64,000 bases of DNA from Mytilinidion resinicola (Eukaryota; Ascomycota; Dothideomycetes; Mytilinidiales; Mytilinidiaceae), in contig NW_022985457.1 in assembly GCF_010093595.1 (NCBI RefSeq), positions 304,226 to 368,225 on the forward strand, in the 5' to 3' direction. The notes under the pieces are model-generated. The model was not told the origin of the DNA. It made no database searches and saw only the letters and a list, made by a program, of their open reading frames with translations. Below, one piece after another: positions 23,203 through 33,869 of this stretch. Each line of letters starts with the position of its first letter. The stretch's first letter is position 1. Both the position numbers and the translations under genes were made by a program.

Positions 23203-23427
23203 AGGACATGAGAGGAGATGGGGTGGACATACGGACGAAGATATGGACACCGGAGACCTGGATTGTGATGAAGCCAGGCTCATTCGACAAGGATCAGCAA
23301 GAAAGAGCGCCTGTAGATTGTGATGATGCTACGGCTCTACCGCGATCCCCCGAAAACACAAAAGACCAAAAAAACTTAAAAATAAAAAAGATCTGATAAA
23401 AGGGCAGACGGCCTGGGAGGGAAAAGT

Positions 23428-23484
23428 TTTTGTTTCTTAGCGTTGCTTTTGTTTGCTAGCGTTGCTTTTGTTTCTTCGCGTTGC
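23428..23484 (+). repeat. 19 bp tandem repeat, three units
   Basis: TTTTGTTTCTTAGCGTTGC is followed by two copies with one or two substitutions each, at 23428, 23447 and 23466. Confidence 0.85.
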
Positions 23485-24829
23485 TTTTCTATCTGCATTT
23501 CTTTTTGCTTTTAGAGGGACGACGGTTGGACTGACAAGAGGAATCCTGTAGTCGAAGTGGCGGGGTCTGTTTCGGCAGACTCTCAGTGCAATGGAGGCTG
23601 CAGGTGGGTGCTTGTTGGTAGGAAGTAGCCATCCCAGGGTATACTAGATAGCTTTTCGAGGTGAGAGGAGAGAAGAGGTGGCAACCTGGAGCGGGAGATC
23701 AGCAAGAGTACGCGTGTGTTATGGCCACTGCTTTGCGGAGATCGGACCGGTTCTGAGAAAGACGGGGGAGGTGGTAGAGAGTCCGCTGGACAGTTGGGCC
23801 TTGAGGATCGCAAGATTGAAGAGAGGGTATTTGAAAGGTACGTCGTCCCTCCCCTCACTAACCCAGTCTCCATCGTGGACGAGTCGGGTGGTGGTTCGGC
23901 ACCAGCTGCGAGACGCCAGAGGGTATCTTCCCGGGGATGGTGGCGACCTCTTTTCAACCTTATGGAAGTATTCCCCTATCAGTTCTTTCGCATGCCCTTC
24001 ACTAACTATACTGACAGGGCTTTTTGTTGCTGGGAAGATCGTTGGAGCTGGGGTTTGCGTCGCGCTCATAGTCATAATCAATGCCATTATCTTCTTCACT
24101 CTCCAGGAATCTTCTAGTAGTTAGAATTACGGGTTCGGCTGCGGCTTTCGCGCTTGCACTGCATATCCAAGGCGACTTGCACTTTGGTGGATGGCAGTCA
24201 TCGACCCCGCAAGACTGGAACTGGAACATTCGAATGCTTGGGCTTGTGTGGATTTAGGCGGCGGAGGCTAGAGTTGGCGAATGAGTGAAACAATTAGTGG
24301 AAGAATAGGATCTGTAAGGGAGCTGTATGTGTTCAGAGCGTGCTACGGTCTCATTTTACTTTCTTCAGGTGTCATGCTCAAAATTCGTTTTCTCTAATCT
24401 GTCCGATTATTACCTCTCACACCTCTTAACCTCTAGATCTTTGGCGCGCTAGTAGCCAATCCATCCACTTCACGTTCTCCCAGCAGGGATATGATTTACA
24501 CAAATATGTCCTTTTCATCCACCCTCCAAAACCCCATCAATATTTAGAGGTCAATAATGTATCCACAAGTAGCCATTCGAATTAAAACAATAAACTACAT
24601 TCCCTCGCAATCATTTAGGATACTTTGGCACGTTGTCCAGGATCCAAACTTGACATCGACCCTGGAAAGCATGAATCCGATCGCTTTCATCCACTTTCAA
24701 TCGCTTCATCTCCCCGTCGCTCAAGCATCTTTACTTCACCACCAATTCCCAAGAAACAGAAACCAAATCCGCCAAACTCCCACCCCATCACCTTCAGAAA
24801 AACCCCTCCAACACCCCCCATGCCCCCCT

Positions 24830-25426
24830 CTACTTCAACCACCCCACTACCTCCTCCGTCCCCAGCACCTCCCCAAACGCAAACGCAAACCCCTTCAACC
24901 CCCTCTCATGCTGCTCCCCGCTCCCACTCCCACACGCATCCCCTACAACCCACGTCTCAAAACCCCGATTAAATGCGCTCCGCCCCGTCGTATCCACACA
25001 ACAATCCGTCATAACGCCCACCACCACCACCCGCCCCTCCCCCGGCCTCACCCCCGCCTCCTCCAAGCACTCATCCAGCCTCTTCTCCCCCTCCGTGCCC
25101 GTGCCCAGAAATGCGTCGTACGTGTTCTTAGGCACCACGGGGATGTCGTCCTTAGTAACGAGTTCCTGGATTTCCGGGATCAGTTCCCAGTTGCGGGAGC
25201 CGGTGGCGATGGAGCCGTCGACGCCCCATTTGCGGACGAGCTGGTTCGCGAAGGGCGGCGAGAGGTCGGCTGGGGAGTGGCCGTGCTGGGTTGCTATGAT
25301 GGGGAGGTTGTGGGAGAGGAAGTGGTGGGTGAGGGTGAGGATGTGGGGGAGGGCGGTGCGGGTCATAGGCAGAAAAACGGTTTGCATGTCGATTATCAGG
25401 AGGGCTGTGGGGGTGGTTGGGGACAT
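24830..25426 (-). CDS. Isochorismatase-like cysteine hydrolase
   Basis: Single-exon gene of 198 residues. The three expected catalytic positions are visible: Asp in ALLIIDMQ near the N-terminus, Lys in IPVVPKNTYDAFLGT (about residue 99), and Cys in VVGVMTDCCVDTTGRSAF (about residue 143), with the nonprolyl-cis-like VMT step just before the Cys. The length is typical for stand-alone isochorismatase-fold proteins, which hydrolyse amides or vinyl ethers such as nicotinamide, N-carbamoyl compounds or isochorismate. The substrate cannot be told from sequence, and no signal peptide is seen. The Pro/Thr/Ser-rich frames on the opposite strand are shadows. Confidence 0.85.
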   Translation of the reverse strand: MSPTTPTALLIIDMQTVFLPMTRTALPHILTLTHHFLSHNLPIIATQHGHSPADLSPPFANQLVRKWGVDGSIATGSRNWELIPEIQELVTKDDIPVVPKNTYDAFLGTGTEGEKRLDECLEEAGVRPGEGRVVVVGVMTDCCVDTTGRSAFNRGFETWVVGDACGSGSGEQHERGLKGFAFAFGEVLGTEEVVGWLK

Positions 25427-26134
25427 GGTGGAGTTTTCTGTGGTTTTGGGGGGTGGTTTGGTGGGAGTTGAATGTTAGGTGGTACGGAGATTGTTTTGTG
25501 GGTTTTTTGTGAACAGATCTTATGAGGGGTTTGATATGGGGACGCTTGGGGGTGGATGTGTAGGGAGTGGAGTGCGTTGTGAGAGTGGCGTCACCTTTTG
25601 CACGCCCTGACGAATACGGATTCTTTTCAATCCCTGTCGTACATGGGGCTCCCTTGTTGTAAGCGAACCAATAATGAGCCATCGAACGAATAGAGCCATC
25701 TACTCCCGGGAGTTCGAATAGGTTCACAAAGGCTTCGTGGGCAGTATACAGATTATACTAGCCATCAGCCTCCTGTAGAACTCACCTTCAACTGTTTCCC
25801 CATTTGGTTAGCGCTGTATCCCCATTTCGTAAACGAAATCAGACTACGCCAGCTCAATTTCGGCTCTCGCAGTGGATACTCTAGGTGTAAGGTTCCCACA
25901 GTAGTTAGAGAGAGATATACTCCACGTAGGTTTGGATGAAGTTCATCGCTTATCTACTCCTACTAATTACAGGTTTCATTCAGCTTCGAATTCTACTGCA
26001 ACTAAGATTCAATTTTCAACTTCAACCCACCGGTGCATTCTAGCCAGGATTCAATTTCAAGTCAACTCTTTATCTGATCTTACTCTCTTCGGAATATGGG
26101 CCGAGTATAGCCCACCTCAAAATCGCCAAAGCCC
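25427..26134. other. Intergenic, nothing recognised
   Basis: This holds the upstream region of the hydrolase and the downstream region of the next minus-strand gene. No domain or repeat is seen. Confidence 0.45.
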
Positions 26135-26649
26135 CTAGCGCGGCGATGACTTTCGGAACCCTAGCGTCGTACTGGGTCTATTTTCGAGATGCTTGTCCTG
26201 TTCCTCGGTGACCGTCATGCTCTGTAAAGTATCCAAAATCCGTCCGCACATTGTATCGTCAAGCTCCAGACTGCCACGGTTCGCGCCAATCTCAAGGAAC
26301 CTCCTCTTCCAGAACTCCCATCTCGCAAAGCTCAATGGCGGCGTGTCCACGAGTAGTGGACCCAACCGCAGGGCGGTAGCCACGTTTTCTTTCAGCCCTT
26401 CATGTGAAAACAAGTCTTCAAGCACCACATGTCCACATCGTAGGATCCATTCACTTGCGACCCAGAGCCTACAATTCATTGCGGGCCCTTTAGACGGCGG
26501 GTCTTCAAGTGCAGTCCTCAGTTGCCAGATGGGAAATGTGAGCCAGGGGGCGAAGTGCACGTCTGTTAGACGAGCCACAAAGGAGTTCAGATTTTGCCAT
26601 TTCGAGGTCTCCTTTTGAGTCAGTTCATCGGCTGGTTCCACTGTTGGAT
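26135..26649 (-). CDS. DUF3632-like protein, terminal exon
   Basis: This is an open 3' exon of about 171 codons ending at 26135. It begins at a good acceptor (TACTAACTTGACAACAG, branch plus AG) rather than at an ATG. The segment WQNLNSFVARLTDVHF, followed by FPIWQLRTALEDP, SEWILRCGHVV and FARWEFWKRRFLEIG, matches the pattern I know for fungal DUF3632 proteins, which have no assigned function. The upstream exon is uncertain: a donor at 26857 (GTAATA, phase 1) would fit in phase, but the sequence before it looks like a different protein family. The gene may therefore be 5'-truncated. Confidence 0.55.
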
Positions 26650-26857
26650 CTGTTGTCAAGTTAGTATGACCTCTTCACGTTGAGATGATGTTCCAAAATC
26701 CCTTTGGGTGCTTAATGGGAGCATTGTTGACTAGTATGAATCGCTAGTCGTTATGGAGTGTCTGAGCACCGCTGTTGGGTCGGTGGCGGGGACTAGGTAG
26801 ATCTAGTTGGGATGTATATTGATGCAGTAGTAAAATGACAGAAATAATGAATATTAC

Positions 26858-27070
26858 CATCGACAGTCTCATTTGAGCTTGCTGCACTACTGCCGCCACG
26901 AGAATTTAGAGTTCCATAGTCATAGCTCAGTTTAAAGGTGCCATTCAGTTGTTCGGATGCGGAATCTACAGTACCAAGACACGAATTTGGGCACTCCCTG
27001 CAACTGCTTGGGATAAACCAGTAGGCTTGAAACTCCAAGTACGATGCCAACGTATTAGATATCAGACTAC
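26858..27070 (-). pseudogene. Possible aspartic-peptidase-like fragment
   Basis: On the minus strand an open stretch contains YWFIPSSCRECPNSCLG followed by LNGTFKLSYDYGTLNSRGG. This recalls the segment after the first catalytic Asp of A1 aspartic peptidases (a W-x-P-S-S-x-C region, then a T-F-x-x-x-Y-x-x-G region). The catalytic DTGS itself is not seen upstream. It is either a relic or an exon of an unresolved gene. Confidence 0.3.
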
Positions 27071-27203
27071 CTTTTGACGAAGTTAATACCTACTAGCTGA
27101 GGTCCTCCTTACAGTAGTGTCGAGCGAGCAAGAGTAGAGGCCAAGCAGTTGCAAAATTCGTGTGTCCAAACTGATGACCTAGTACCGTACCTAGGTAAAT
27201 GCT

Positions 27204-28104
27204 TCACTTTCCTCCAAAACTAAGTCCACTAATCCCACCATTAATGATACCAGCTTGGAAACCCGAGTTCTGATTGCCGAACATCACGGTAGTTGAACGG
27301 CTCTGGTTCTCTGCAGCGGCTTTTGCAACCGCTTCTTCCTGTGACTTGGATAGCAGCTCATCCAGCAGCTTCCGTGACGCGTTCAACGCTTTTCGTTCTT
27401 CCTCGAGTTGCCGCAGTGCCTCAGCCCTGCTCTCATTGCTCTCGGCTTGTTCCTGATCACTGGTGTCAATATTGCGCTCATTGATCTCTTCCAACCTGTT
27501 TCCAGATTCAAGCAGCTGATCATCTGTCGCAACAATGGCTCGTCCAATCTCAGTCTGTCTAGTGTGTATAGTCTGCCTGATTTCTTCAGTGATATGCGTA
27601 TGCCGAATAGAGCTATACCTTCGGCTACAAGTCAGCATCTCAGCACCGGAGCGAGCGACCTGGAACAACTCACAGTGTTGCTATGCTGACTACTTGGTTA
27701 ATAGTGCGCTTGCAGTTCTGAAGCTGCTCAGACATAGTCTTGATCCGTTCTTGCTTGAAGAAGCCCACATTTGCTCGATCGTGCCACGTCAATTTCCCGT
27801 CTTTGGAATGTCGGATCCACCGCTGGAGGTCAGACCTGAACGCCTCGCATGCTATTGCACAGCTGCTGATGGTTGTCTTCGACTCCTCCGCTACATCTGC
27901 ACTAAGTGATTCCCATTCTCGATCTTCCACGGTCCGGAGCAAGGAAAGTGCCATGTCGACAGACCGGATATCAGCCTCGAGGCGCTGGATAGTCTCGGGA
28001 GCTTCTTTGATCTTCTGTAGGTCGTTCAGAAGCAGTCTTGCACCATGTAAGGCTGGGACCGTGACGCCAGCGATACTCGCGGCGATACTAAGAGGTTCGG
28101 CCAT
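27204..28104 (-). CDS. Putative cell-death effector: fungal STAND-associated N-terminal domain with C-terminal amyloid-like motif
   Basis: Exons 28104-27674 and 27624-27204 give 283 residues; the 49 nt intron (GTGAGT..TTGTAG) is phase 2. Residues 1-140 (MAEPLSIAASIAGVTVPAL, DRANVGFFKQERIKTMSEQL) match the helical domain at the N-terminus of many fungal NLR/ankyrin proteins (Pfam types Fungal_N / HeLo-like / SesA-like; I cannot tell which by eye). Residues 150-250 are a charged, probably coiled, linker. The last 25 residues contain FGNQNSGFQAGIING, almost the same as residues 7-21 of the divergent NLR at 28272. In known fungal systems such matched motifs are short amyloids: the receptor's motif templates that of the effector, whose helical domain then acts on membranes. 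Membrane toxicity here is inferred, not shown. Confidence 0.8.
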
Positions 28105-28271
28105 TCGTAGTTGGCAGTAGTGATGGTAAGGCGATGAGGAACAGTCTCAGCGTCGTCTAAAAACGAGTTCATATTGCTTTTTTGGGGTTGCCTGCCAGCC
28201 TTTGGGCAACCTTGCAGACCTCCAGCCGCTAGCCTTGGGGGACAGTCGACTCTCTCTTTCTCGCTGCCACC
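28105..28271. promoter_or_regulatory. Shared divergent promoter of the effector/NLR pair
   Basis: 167 bp separates the two start codons, so the genes must share or abut regulatory sequence. No specific factor site is claimed. Confidence 0.5.
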
Positions 28272-30240
28272 ATGGCGTCGTCAGTGTCTTTTGGCAATGC
28301 GAACTCGGGCTTCCAAGCTGGTATCATCAACGGCCCCGTCAATACCGATTTCCATTTTCCGCCAGGTAAGTTGCGGTAGAAGAGGTGCGAGCCGGCCATC
28401 GCTAACGTCAACCCTACTAGAGCGACCAGAAACACCACCAGACCCGTGCGCTATCCTACCCTTCAGCCGTGACACAGACTTTGTCGAGCGGGGCAACATA
28501 CTCGATCAGATCCACCAAAAATGTGCTGTGCCAGGATCTCGGACTGCGCTCGTCGGCATGGGCGGTGTCGGGTGAGTACCAGCGCGTCCACCCGTAGAAT
28601 ACAGTTGCTAACTGCAGAGAAGCAAGTCGCAACTCGCCATCGAATACGCATACCAAATCCGAGAGCGATCCCCGCAAACGTGGGTCTTTTGGGTGCATGC
28701 GAGCAGTGCTCGATTCGAGCAGAATCATCAGGACCTTGCACGCTACCTCAAGATCCCCGGACGGCAGGACCCAAACGCGGATATATTCCAACTCGTGCAC
28801 GACTGGCTGCGTGACAAAAAGAGAGCGGGGGAATGGGTCCTCATACTCGACAATTTCGATGATGCCGATTTCCTTTTCGATGCTCGAAGTATAATGAACG
28901 CACGCGAATTAGTCCGTGGGGCGGATACTGCGCATAATGGGAAAGCGACCGGGTTGGGCGGCGGGAGCTTGCAGCCGCTCGTGTCATACCTCCCACAATG
29001 CCAGCACGGATCCATCCTGGTAACAACACGGACTAGAGACGCGGCGCTGAAGCTAGTTGAGCAGCGTGACATTGTTACAGTTGAACCAATGAACGAAACG
29101 GAGGCGATCGCACTTTTACAAAGAAAATTACCTGAGCAAGATGATAGCAAAAGCGTCACCGAACTCGCTGAAGCGCTCGAGTTTATGCCGCTTGCTATTG
29201 TTCAGGCAGCGGCTTACATCTCTCGGAGAGCACCGCGCAGTTCGGTGTGGCAGTACCTCGAAACCTTCCGCAAAAGCGACCGCGAAAAAATGAGTCTGCT
29301 AGACAGCGAGGCAGGACATCTTCGAAGAGATAAAGAAGCTAAGAACTCCATTATTATCACATGGCACATCTCATTTAATCATATACGTCAAATCAGGCCA
29401 TCAGCAGCTGATTTGTTGGCACTGATGAGCTTGTTTGATCGGCAAGGGATTCCTGAGACGCTGGTTCGAAGTCAAGTTGAAGTCAAAAAAAGTCAGGGAA
29501 TTCCCGAGACGCTGGTTCGAAGTCAAGTTGAAAGCAAAAAGAGTCAGCAGAGGAAACTTTCTCGAAGAATCCAGCGGCTATCACTTCTTTTTCATCGCAA
29601 CAAAGACCTATATAAGGGTGAGAAGCAGGACAGTGAGAGCAATGAGGAAATAGACGGATTTGAGGACGACGTGCTCATGCTGAAGGACTACTCGTTCATC
29701 TCAATTTCTGAGGGCCGATCTAAGTTTGAGATGCACGCGCTAGTACAGTTAGCAATGAAGACGTGGATGGAAGCAAACGGACAGCTGGAAAGATGGAGAC
29801 AGCATCATATCAAGATTCTGTGTGCTCAATTCCCAATAGGAGAGTACAAAAAGTGGCCCATATGTCAAGAACTTTTTCCACACGTCAAATCTGCAGCGGC
29901 GCAGCAGCCGCTAGCACAAGAATCACTGAGAGACTGGTCCTCTCTGCTACACAACGCAGCGTGGTACGCGTGGACTGTGAACAATAGGGCTGAAGCGGAG
30001 GAGATGGCTATTCAAGCGATGGAAGTAAGAAAGAAAATCTTCGGGTGGGAGCATAAAGATACGTTAGACAGTATGGCAATGGTAAGCCTGGCCTATAAGA
30101 ATAAGGGCCAGTGGGGCGCAGTGGAAAAGCTGCAGGTGCAAGTGATGGAGATTACTAAGAAGAAACGAGGAGCGAACCATCTAAACACGCTAGCTGGTAT
30201 GAACAACCTGGCGTTAACGAATGAAAGCCAAGGCCGATAG
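28272..30240 (+). CDS. NLR (NB-ARC/TPR STAND protein) with N-terminal sigma-type amyloid motif
   Basis: Exons 28272-28365, 28421-28571 and 28623-30240 give 620 residues. Residues 1-31 are a small domain with FGNANSGFQAGIING at 7-21, followed by ERPETPPDP and the conserved linker FSRDTDFVERGNILDQI. The NB-ARC core shows the P-loop GMGGVGKSQ (77-85; the acceptor must be AGAAG|C for this), Walker B LILDNFDD (about 155-162), TTRTRD (about 216-221) and a GLPL-like MPLAIVQAAAYI (about 270). A 51 bp in-frame duplication encodes QGIPETLVRSQV twice (29443-29544). TPR-type 42-residue units start near residue 520 and stop at TAG 30238-30240. The frame continues with more TPRs beyond it. The P-loop and N-terminal motif are intact, so templating may survive while ligand sensing is damaged. 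Confidence 0.85.
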
Positions 30241-30660
30241 GACGCAGCGGAAGAACTGCAGGTGCATGAAGTAGAGAATCGCAAGAAGAAACTAAGAACG
30301 GACCATCCAGAGACGCTTAAGAGCATGCAAAACCTAGCGGAAACGTTTTCGAAGCAAGGCCGACTAGAGGCAGCGGAAGAGCTAGAGTTGCAAATATTTA
30401 AGATTCGCAAGAAGAAACTAGGAGCGGACCATCCAGACACGCTCACCAGCATGAACAACCTTGCCTTTACGTGGAAAGACCAGGGTCGAGATGCGGAGGC
30501 TATAAGTCTCATGAGGCAATGTGTACGGCTTTGACAAGTCAGATTAGGCATTGATCATCCCCGCTTTATCAATTCCTCAAAAGCGCTGGCTAGATGGGAG
30601 AGGCAGGGTAGGCGGAAATTGGTAGCTAATGCTAAGAGAGATGTGGCTGAAAGTAGATAG
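30241..30660 (+). pseudogene. Stranded TPR tail of the NLR
   Basis: In the same frame as the NLR, directly after its TAG, the sequence still reads as TPR units (DAAEELQVHEVENRKKKL, then KLGADHPDTLTSMNNLAF). A second in-frame stop, TGA at 30532-30534, is followed by LGIDHPRFINSS and a final stop at 30658-30660. There are no frameshifts, only two nonsense codons, each one transition away from a sense codon common at that TPR position. Confidence 0.75.
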
Positions 30661-31302
30661 TTTAGTCAAAAGTGAGAAAGTGAAGTGTACAGACAGATAG
30701 GACACATCAAACTCTGCAGATTTTTTCAGATTTAGCAGAACAGCGAGATCAAGACAATGCTTGTTAGATGGCTGATGATTGGCTGGTATACAGCAAGGTT
30801 GGATGTATGATAGGGGTCTTTGAGAATCCATGTGTACGAAATGGGAAGCCGGTTTTGCAAGTACGTTCAAAGTAGATGTGAGGAGCGAGATAGGTCGACC
30901 ACCGGACGTCACATCAAAATTGCTGCCAAGCAATCCTAATAAAACGACACCGGTCCCACCTTTTCTGATTCTCAACGGAGCCCAATGAGTGAGAAGGCCT
31001 ATCATGCCTTAGAAATCGAGTAACACACAATTGTGCAGATTGGAGAGTACTCAACTTCATAATCATGTTTACATCTTCACTACACGCCATAATAATACAT
31101 CATCCTCCACTTTCCTCGCATAAGAGTCGCCATGCCGTACCCATTTGCCCGAAAACCCTACGGACCGCTAAAGGTAGGGGAATGATGCAATAGAGCTCAG
31201 GCTCATACAGCCTGTCACCATGCCTCCCTGCTCCCAACTCCAAAACTAATATAAATACAGCCAGGGCTCACCCTTTCCTTTTCCATCTATCCCCCATTCC
31301 CA
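30661..31302. other. Intergenic, nothing recognised
   Basis: This lies between the converging NLR and Not4 transcription units. No domain, repeat or RNA gene is seen. Confidence 0.45.
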
Positions 31303-33869
31303 TCACTTGCCCCCCGTAGTCCCCGCAAGCATCCGCTTATTCCGCTTCACCAGCGCATTCAGCTTCTTCTCCAACTGCTCCGCCTCCTTGCGACTCTGCA
31401 ACATCGCCTGCTCCGCCTCCTCAACACTCAACACCGCACCCTGACTCAGCCCCGCTGCACCAGCATGACCCGCCGAGCCCACCTTCCCATACGCACTTGC
31501 GCCATAACTCGGGACGCCCATCGCGCCAGCCCCAACCAGCGACTCAAGCCCTTGCACAACATACCCGCCCAGCACCTCCGCGGCAAAGACGCCCAGGTTC
31601 TCCAGATCCGGGATCGGAATCGTATTCACATCGCCGCTGCCCGCCGCCACGATCTTTGCGGCCGCAGCCAGGCTCGGGGGCATAGGCGCCGGCCCCCCGA
31701 CGGAGTCTTGCTCACTACGAAGTCGGTCAGCAGGACTGTCATGCGGTAAAACCCACTGATTCAGATACCCCAGCGCCTCGTCGAACGACATGGCTGGCTT
31801 CGGGGGCAGCTTCGCGTTTGCGGCAGGCGACGCCCCACTCTGTGACTGCTTGCCCAACTTCGCGCCGGCCTCTTTGAGCGCGGTAGCGATGGCTGGGAGC
31901 ACGCCGTTGTGGATGTCGCCGTAGGCGTTGCGGTCGGGGCCGTCGCCGTTCTGCCGTCTTGAGGCTTTCCTGGTGTCGTGCCAGCGGGCGATGCCTTTGA
32001 CTTCCTCGACGCGTTGTTCGAGCTCTAGGACACGCTCTTCTAGTTCTTTGCTTAGGCCCCAGAGGAATTTGCCCTGTGGGGTAATGAGAGTGCGGGAGCT
32101 GGGTTTCCCGTCTTCGCCACCTAGACGGACGGGCATTTTCTTGGCGAGTGCGTCAAGGTCGGCCTCCGAGAAGTGGATCTTGAGGTCTGGTGGCGATGGA
32201 TGAGCATTCGGGTCGATGGGCGACGTTATGGGGGAGGCGTTACGAGTGTGTGCAAGTGAAGCCGAAAGTGGCTTGAAGAACTCCAGGGTAGAAGCGAGAA
32301 GGTCGCCAGTGCGTTGAAGGTCGGCGAGAATGGAAGCGGCAGTTGGCTCTCCTCGGCCTTTCATGGAGTGGGAGGCCTCTTCAACTGGACTTTGAACGTC
32401 TGGGGGGCTCGTCGCGGGAGACTTTCTCGCTTCTGCTGAAGGAGCTGTTGCGGAGCTTGGAGCTTCCGCGAGATCATGACTATCATCCGCTTTCGTGTGT
32501 TTTGTGGGCTTGGGGGAAGCTGGTTGGCTCATAGCTGGAGTAGCAGAAGTAGCATTGCTACTAGTGACTGGCTTCTTCGCCTTTTTCTTGCGTCCAATGA
32601 TGGGAGCTTGTACGGGCTCCGGATCAGAAGACTTCACCGAGTCTTCCATAGCTGTGAACCGTTCTGCGGCAATCTGCTTCGCACGCTCTTGTCTGTCCTT
32701 CTTCGCCTGAGCTTTGGACTTCTGCCTTATTGGCGCGGTGCCAACTTTGCCTCCAGGAGGGGGTGAGTTGGCTCGCGAGAGTGAGGCGGAAGTAATAGAG
32801 GTGGTGTCTGAGATCAGATCGCTGGCCGGAGTCCCAGGCTGATTAAGCGAAGTTAGGCTGGCCTGCCTGGAGCGTAGCTTTCCGACAGTGGGTAGTTGTG
32901 GTATCGTCGATGCTGCCGACGAAGCTGACAGCGGCGGAGCGTTCTCCGACTTCGGCATGGGCACAACACGGAGTGTTCTCGGGCCTGATCGCTTGACTGG
33001 CGACCCTGCCGACTGCACTGCTGGACTTGGCGGATGTGAGCCTGTCGATGCAAGGGAGACCGCACGAGGGTTTCGGGCCTGCGTGTCAGGCTTGCTAGCA
33101 GCGGACGTGGTTGCGGAGTCAGTCAGATCGCTTTCAGATAACTTCGTAGCTGCAGAGATATCAAGTTTTCCAGGAGGCTGGCGCTTCGACGGAGTTGATA
33201 CTGCTCGGGTATTGCTCTTGGATTCCTTCAGAGGGCTCACGTTGGCTTGGCGAGCTGGCGAGGGAGCGATAGATGAAGAAGTATCAGACGCTGTTCTCTT
33301 TCCTTTCCCGACTTGCTTCGAGGGCGACCCCGAGACGGTGCTTCCTTTCGTAGTGGTGCTATCAGTTGTCGATTTGACATCCCTCCGGTTATCAAGAGTC
33401 TTCTCTAGTGCCTTTGACGTAGCCGATACTTTTTCCTTGACTTTGGCTGCGGTAACCTGCGGATGTGCATTCACGCGTGGCGCATCAGGGGTACCGAATG
33501 GGTTTCGACTAGCTGACTTTTCCTGTCTCACGCTCAAGATCACTGGGGTGACGGCTCTCAAAGGTGTTGCAGGTCGTACGGGCGTCGCTGGTATCACTGG
33601 GACAGCTGGGGTTATTGCTGCAGCGCCAGCTCTGGAATGCGGACGAAGCGGGACGTCAGACGGGAACTTCGGCGTACTTGGGGCAGAGAACCCCGGCGGA
33701 ATCGTAGGGGTAGCACGACGGGGATGTTCAAGGACATGACTGCTGACTACGGGATGGCTCTTGCTACCATCTTCGAAGTCGACTCTGGCGTCTCCATATG
33801 GGTCAGCATCGTTTACTAGGGCATCTACACTCAACGACGCCTGCTCGGATGGTGCAAACTCTGGTTCAT
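31303..33869 (-). CDS. Probable C-terminal half of Not4 (alternatively a separate gene)
   Basis: A long open frame whose protein-like part starts at a strong acceptor (GGCTGACACCTCATCCAG, ending at 33870) and ends at 31303, about 855 residues. It is Ser/Pro/Thr-rich with RATPTIPPGFSAP and LSVDALVNDADPYG near the start and basic KKDRQERAKQIAAERF and GRKKKAKKP in the middle. A more ordered C-terminus follows: LITPQGKFLWGLSKELEERV, then a final coiled coil (EAEQLEKKLNALVKRNKRML). Pezizomycotina Not4 proteins are about 1500 residues long and, as I recall, have such a tail. A phase-1 donor at 34525 (CAAG|GTGGGT) would splice to this acceptor in frame, across a 656 nt intron, making one 1643-residue protein. 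If unspliced, an upstream ATG (34038 or 33902) would start an independent protein of unknown function. Confidence 0.65.

Larger units (their letters stand above)
22928..24829. other. Intergenic with tandem repeats and an unresolved possible small gene
   Basis: This stretch contains the two repeats annotated separately. Between 23678 and 24124 the plus strand ends in a strongly hydrophobic segment (GKIVGAGVCVALIVIINAII) before a stop, with splice-like signals upstream, so a small membrane protein is possible. I could not build a model with agreeing phases. Confidence 0.35.

Noticed and set aside
23583..24124. Overlapping plus and minus frames of 124-148 codons
   Set aside because: Candidate introns do not agree in phase, and one hydrophobic segment alone is not enough to call a gene.
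24557..25471. 304-codon plus-strand frame over the isochorismatase-like gene
   Set aside because: The minus-strand frame carries all three catalytic residues of a known fold; the plus reading is biased Pro/His/Arg then Gly/Val/Glu.
32888..33739. 283-codon plus-strand frame within the 31303-33869 minus gene
   Set aside because: It is a shadow of a Ser/Pro/Thr-rich coding region on the other strand, with no domain or suitable start context.
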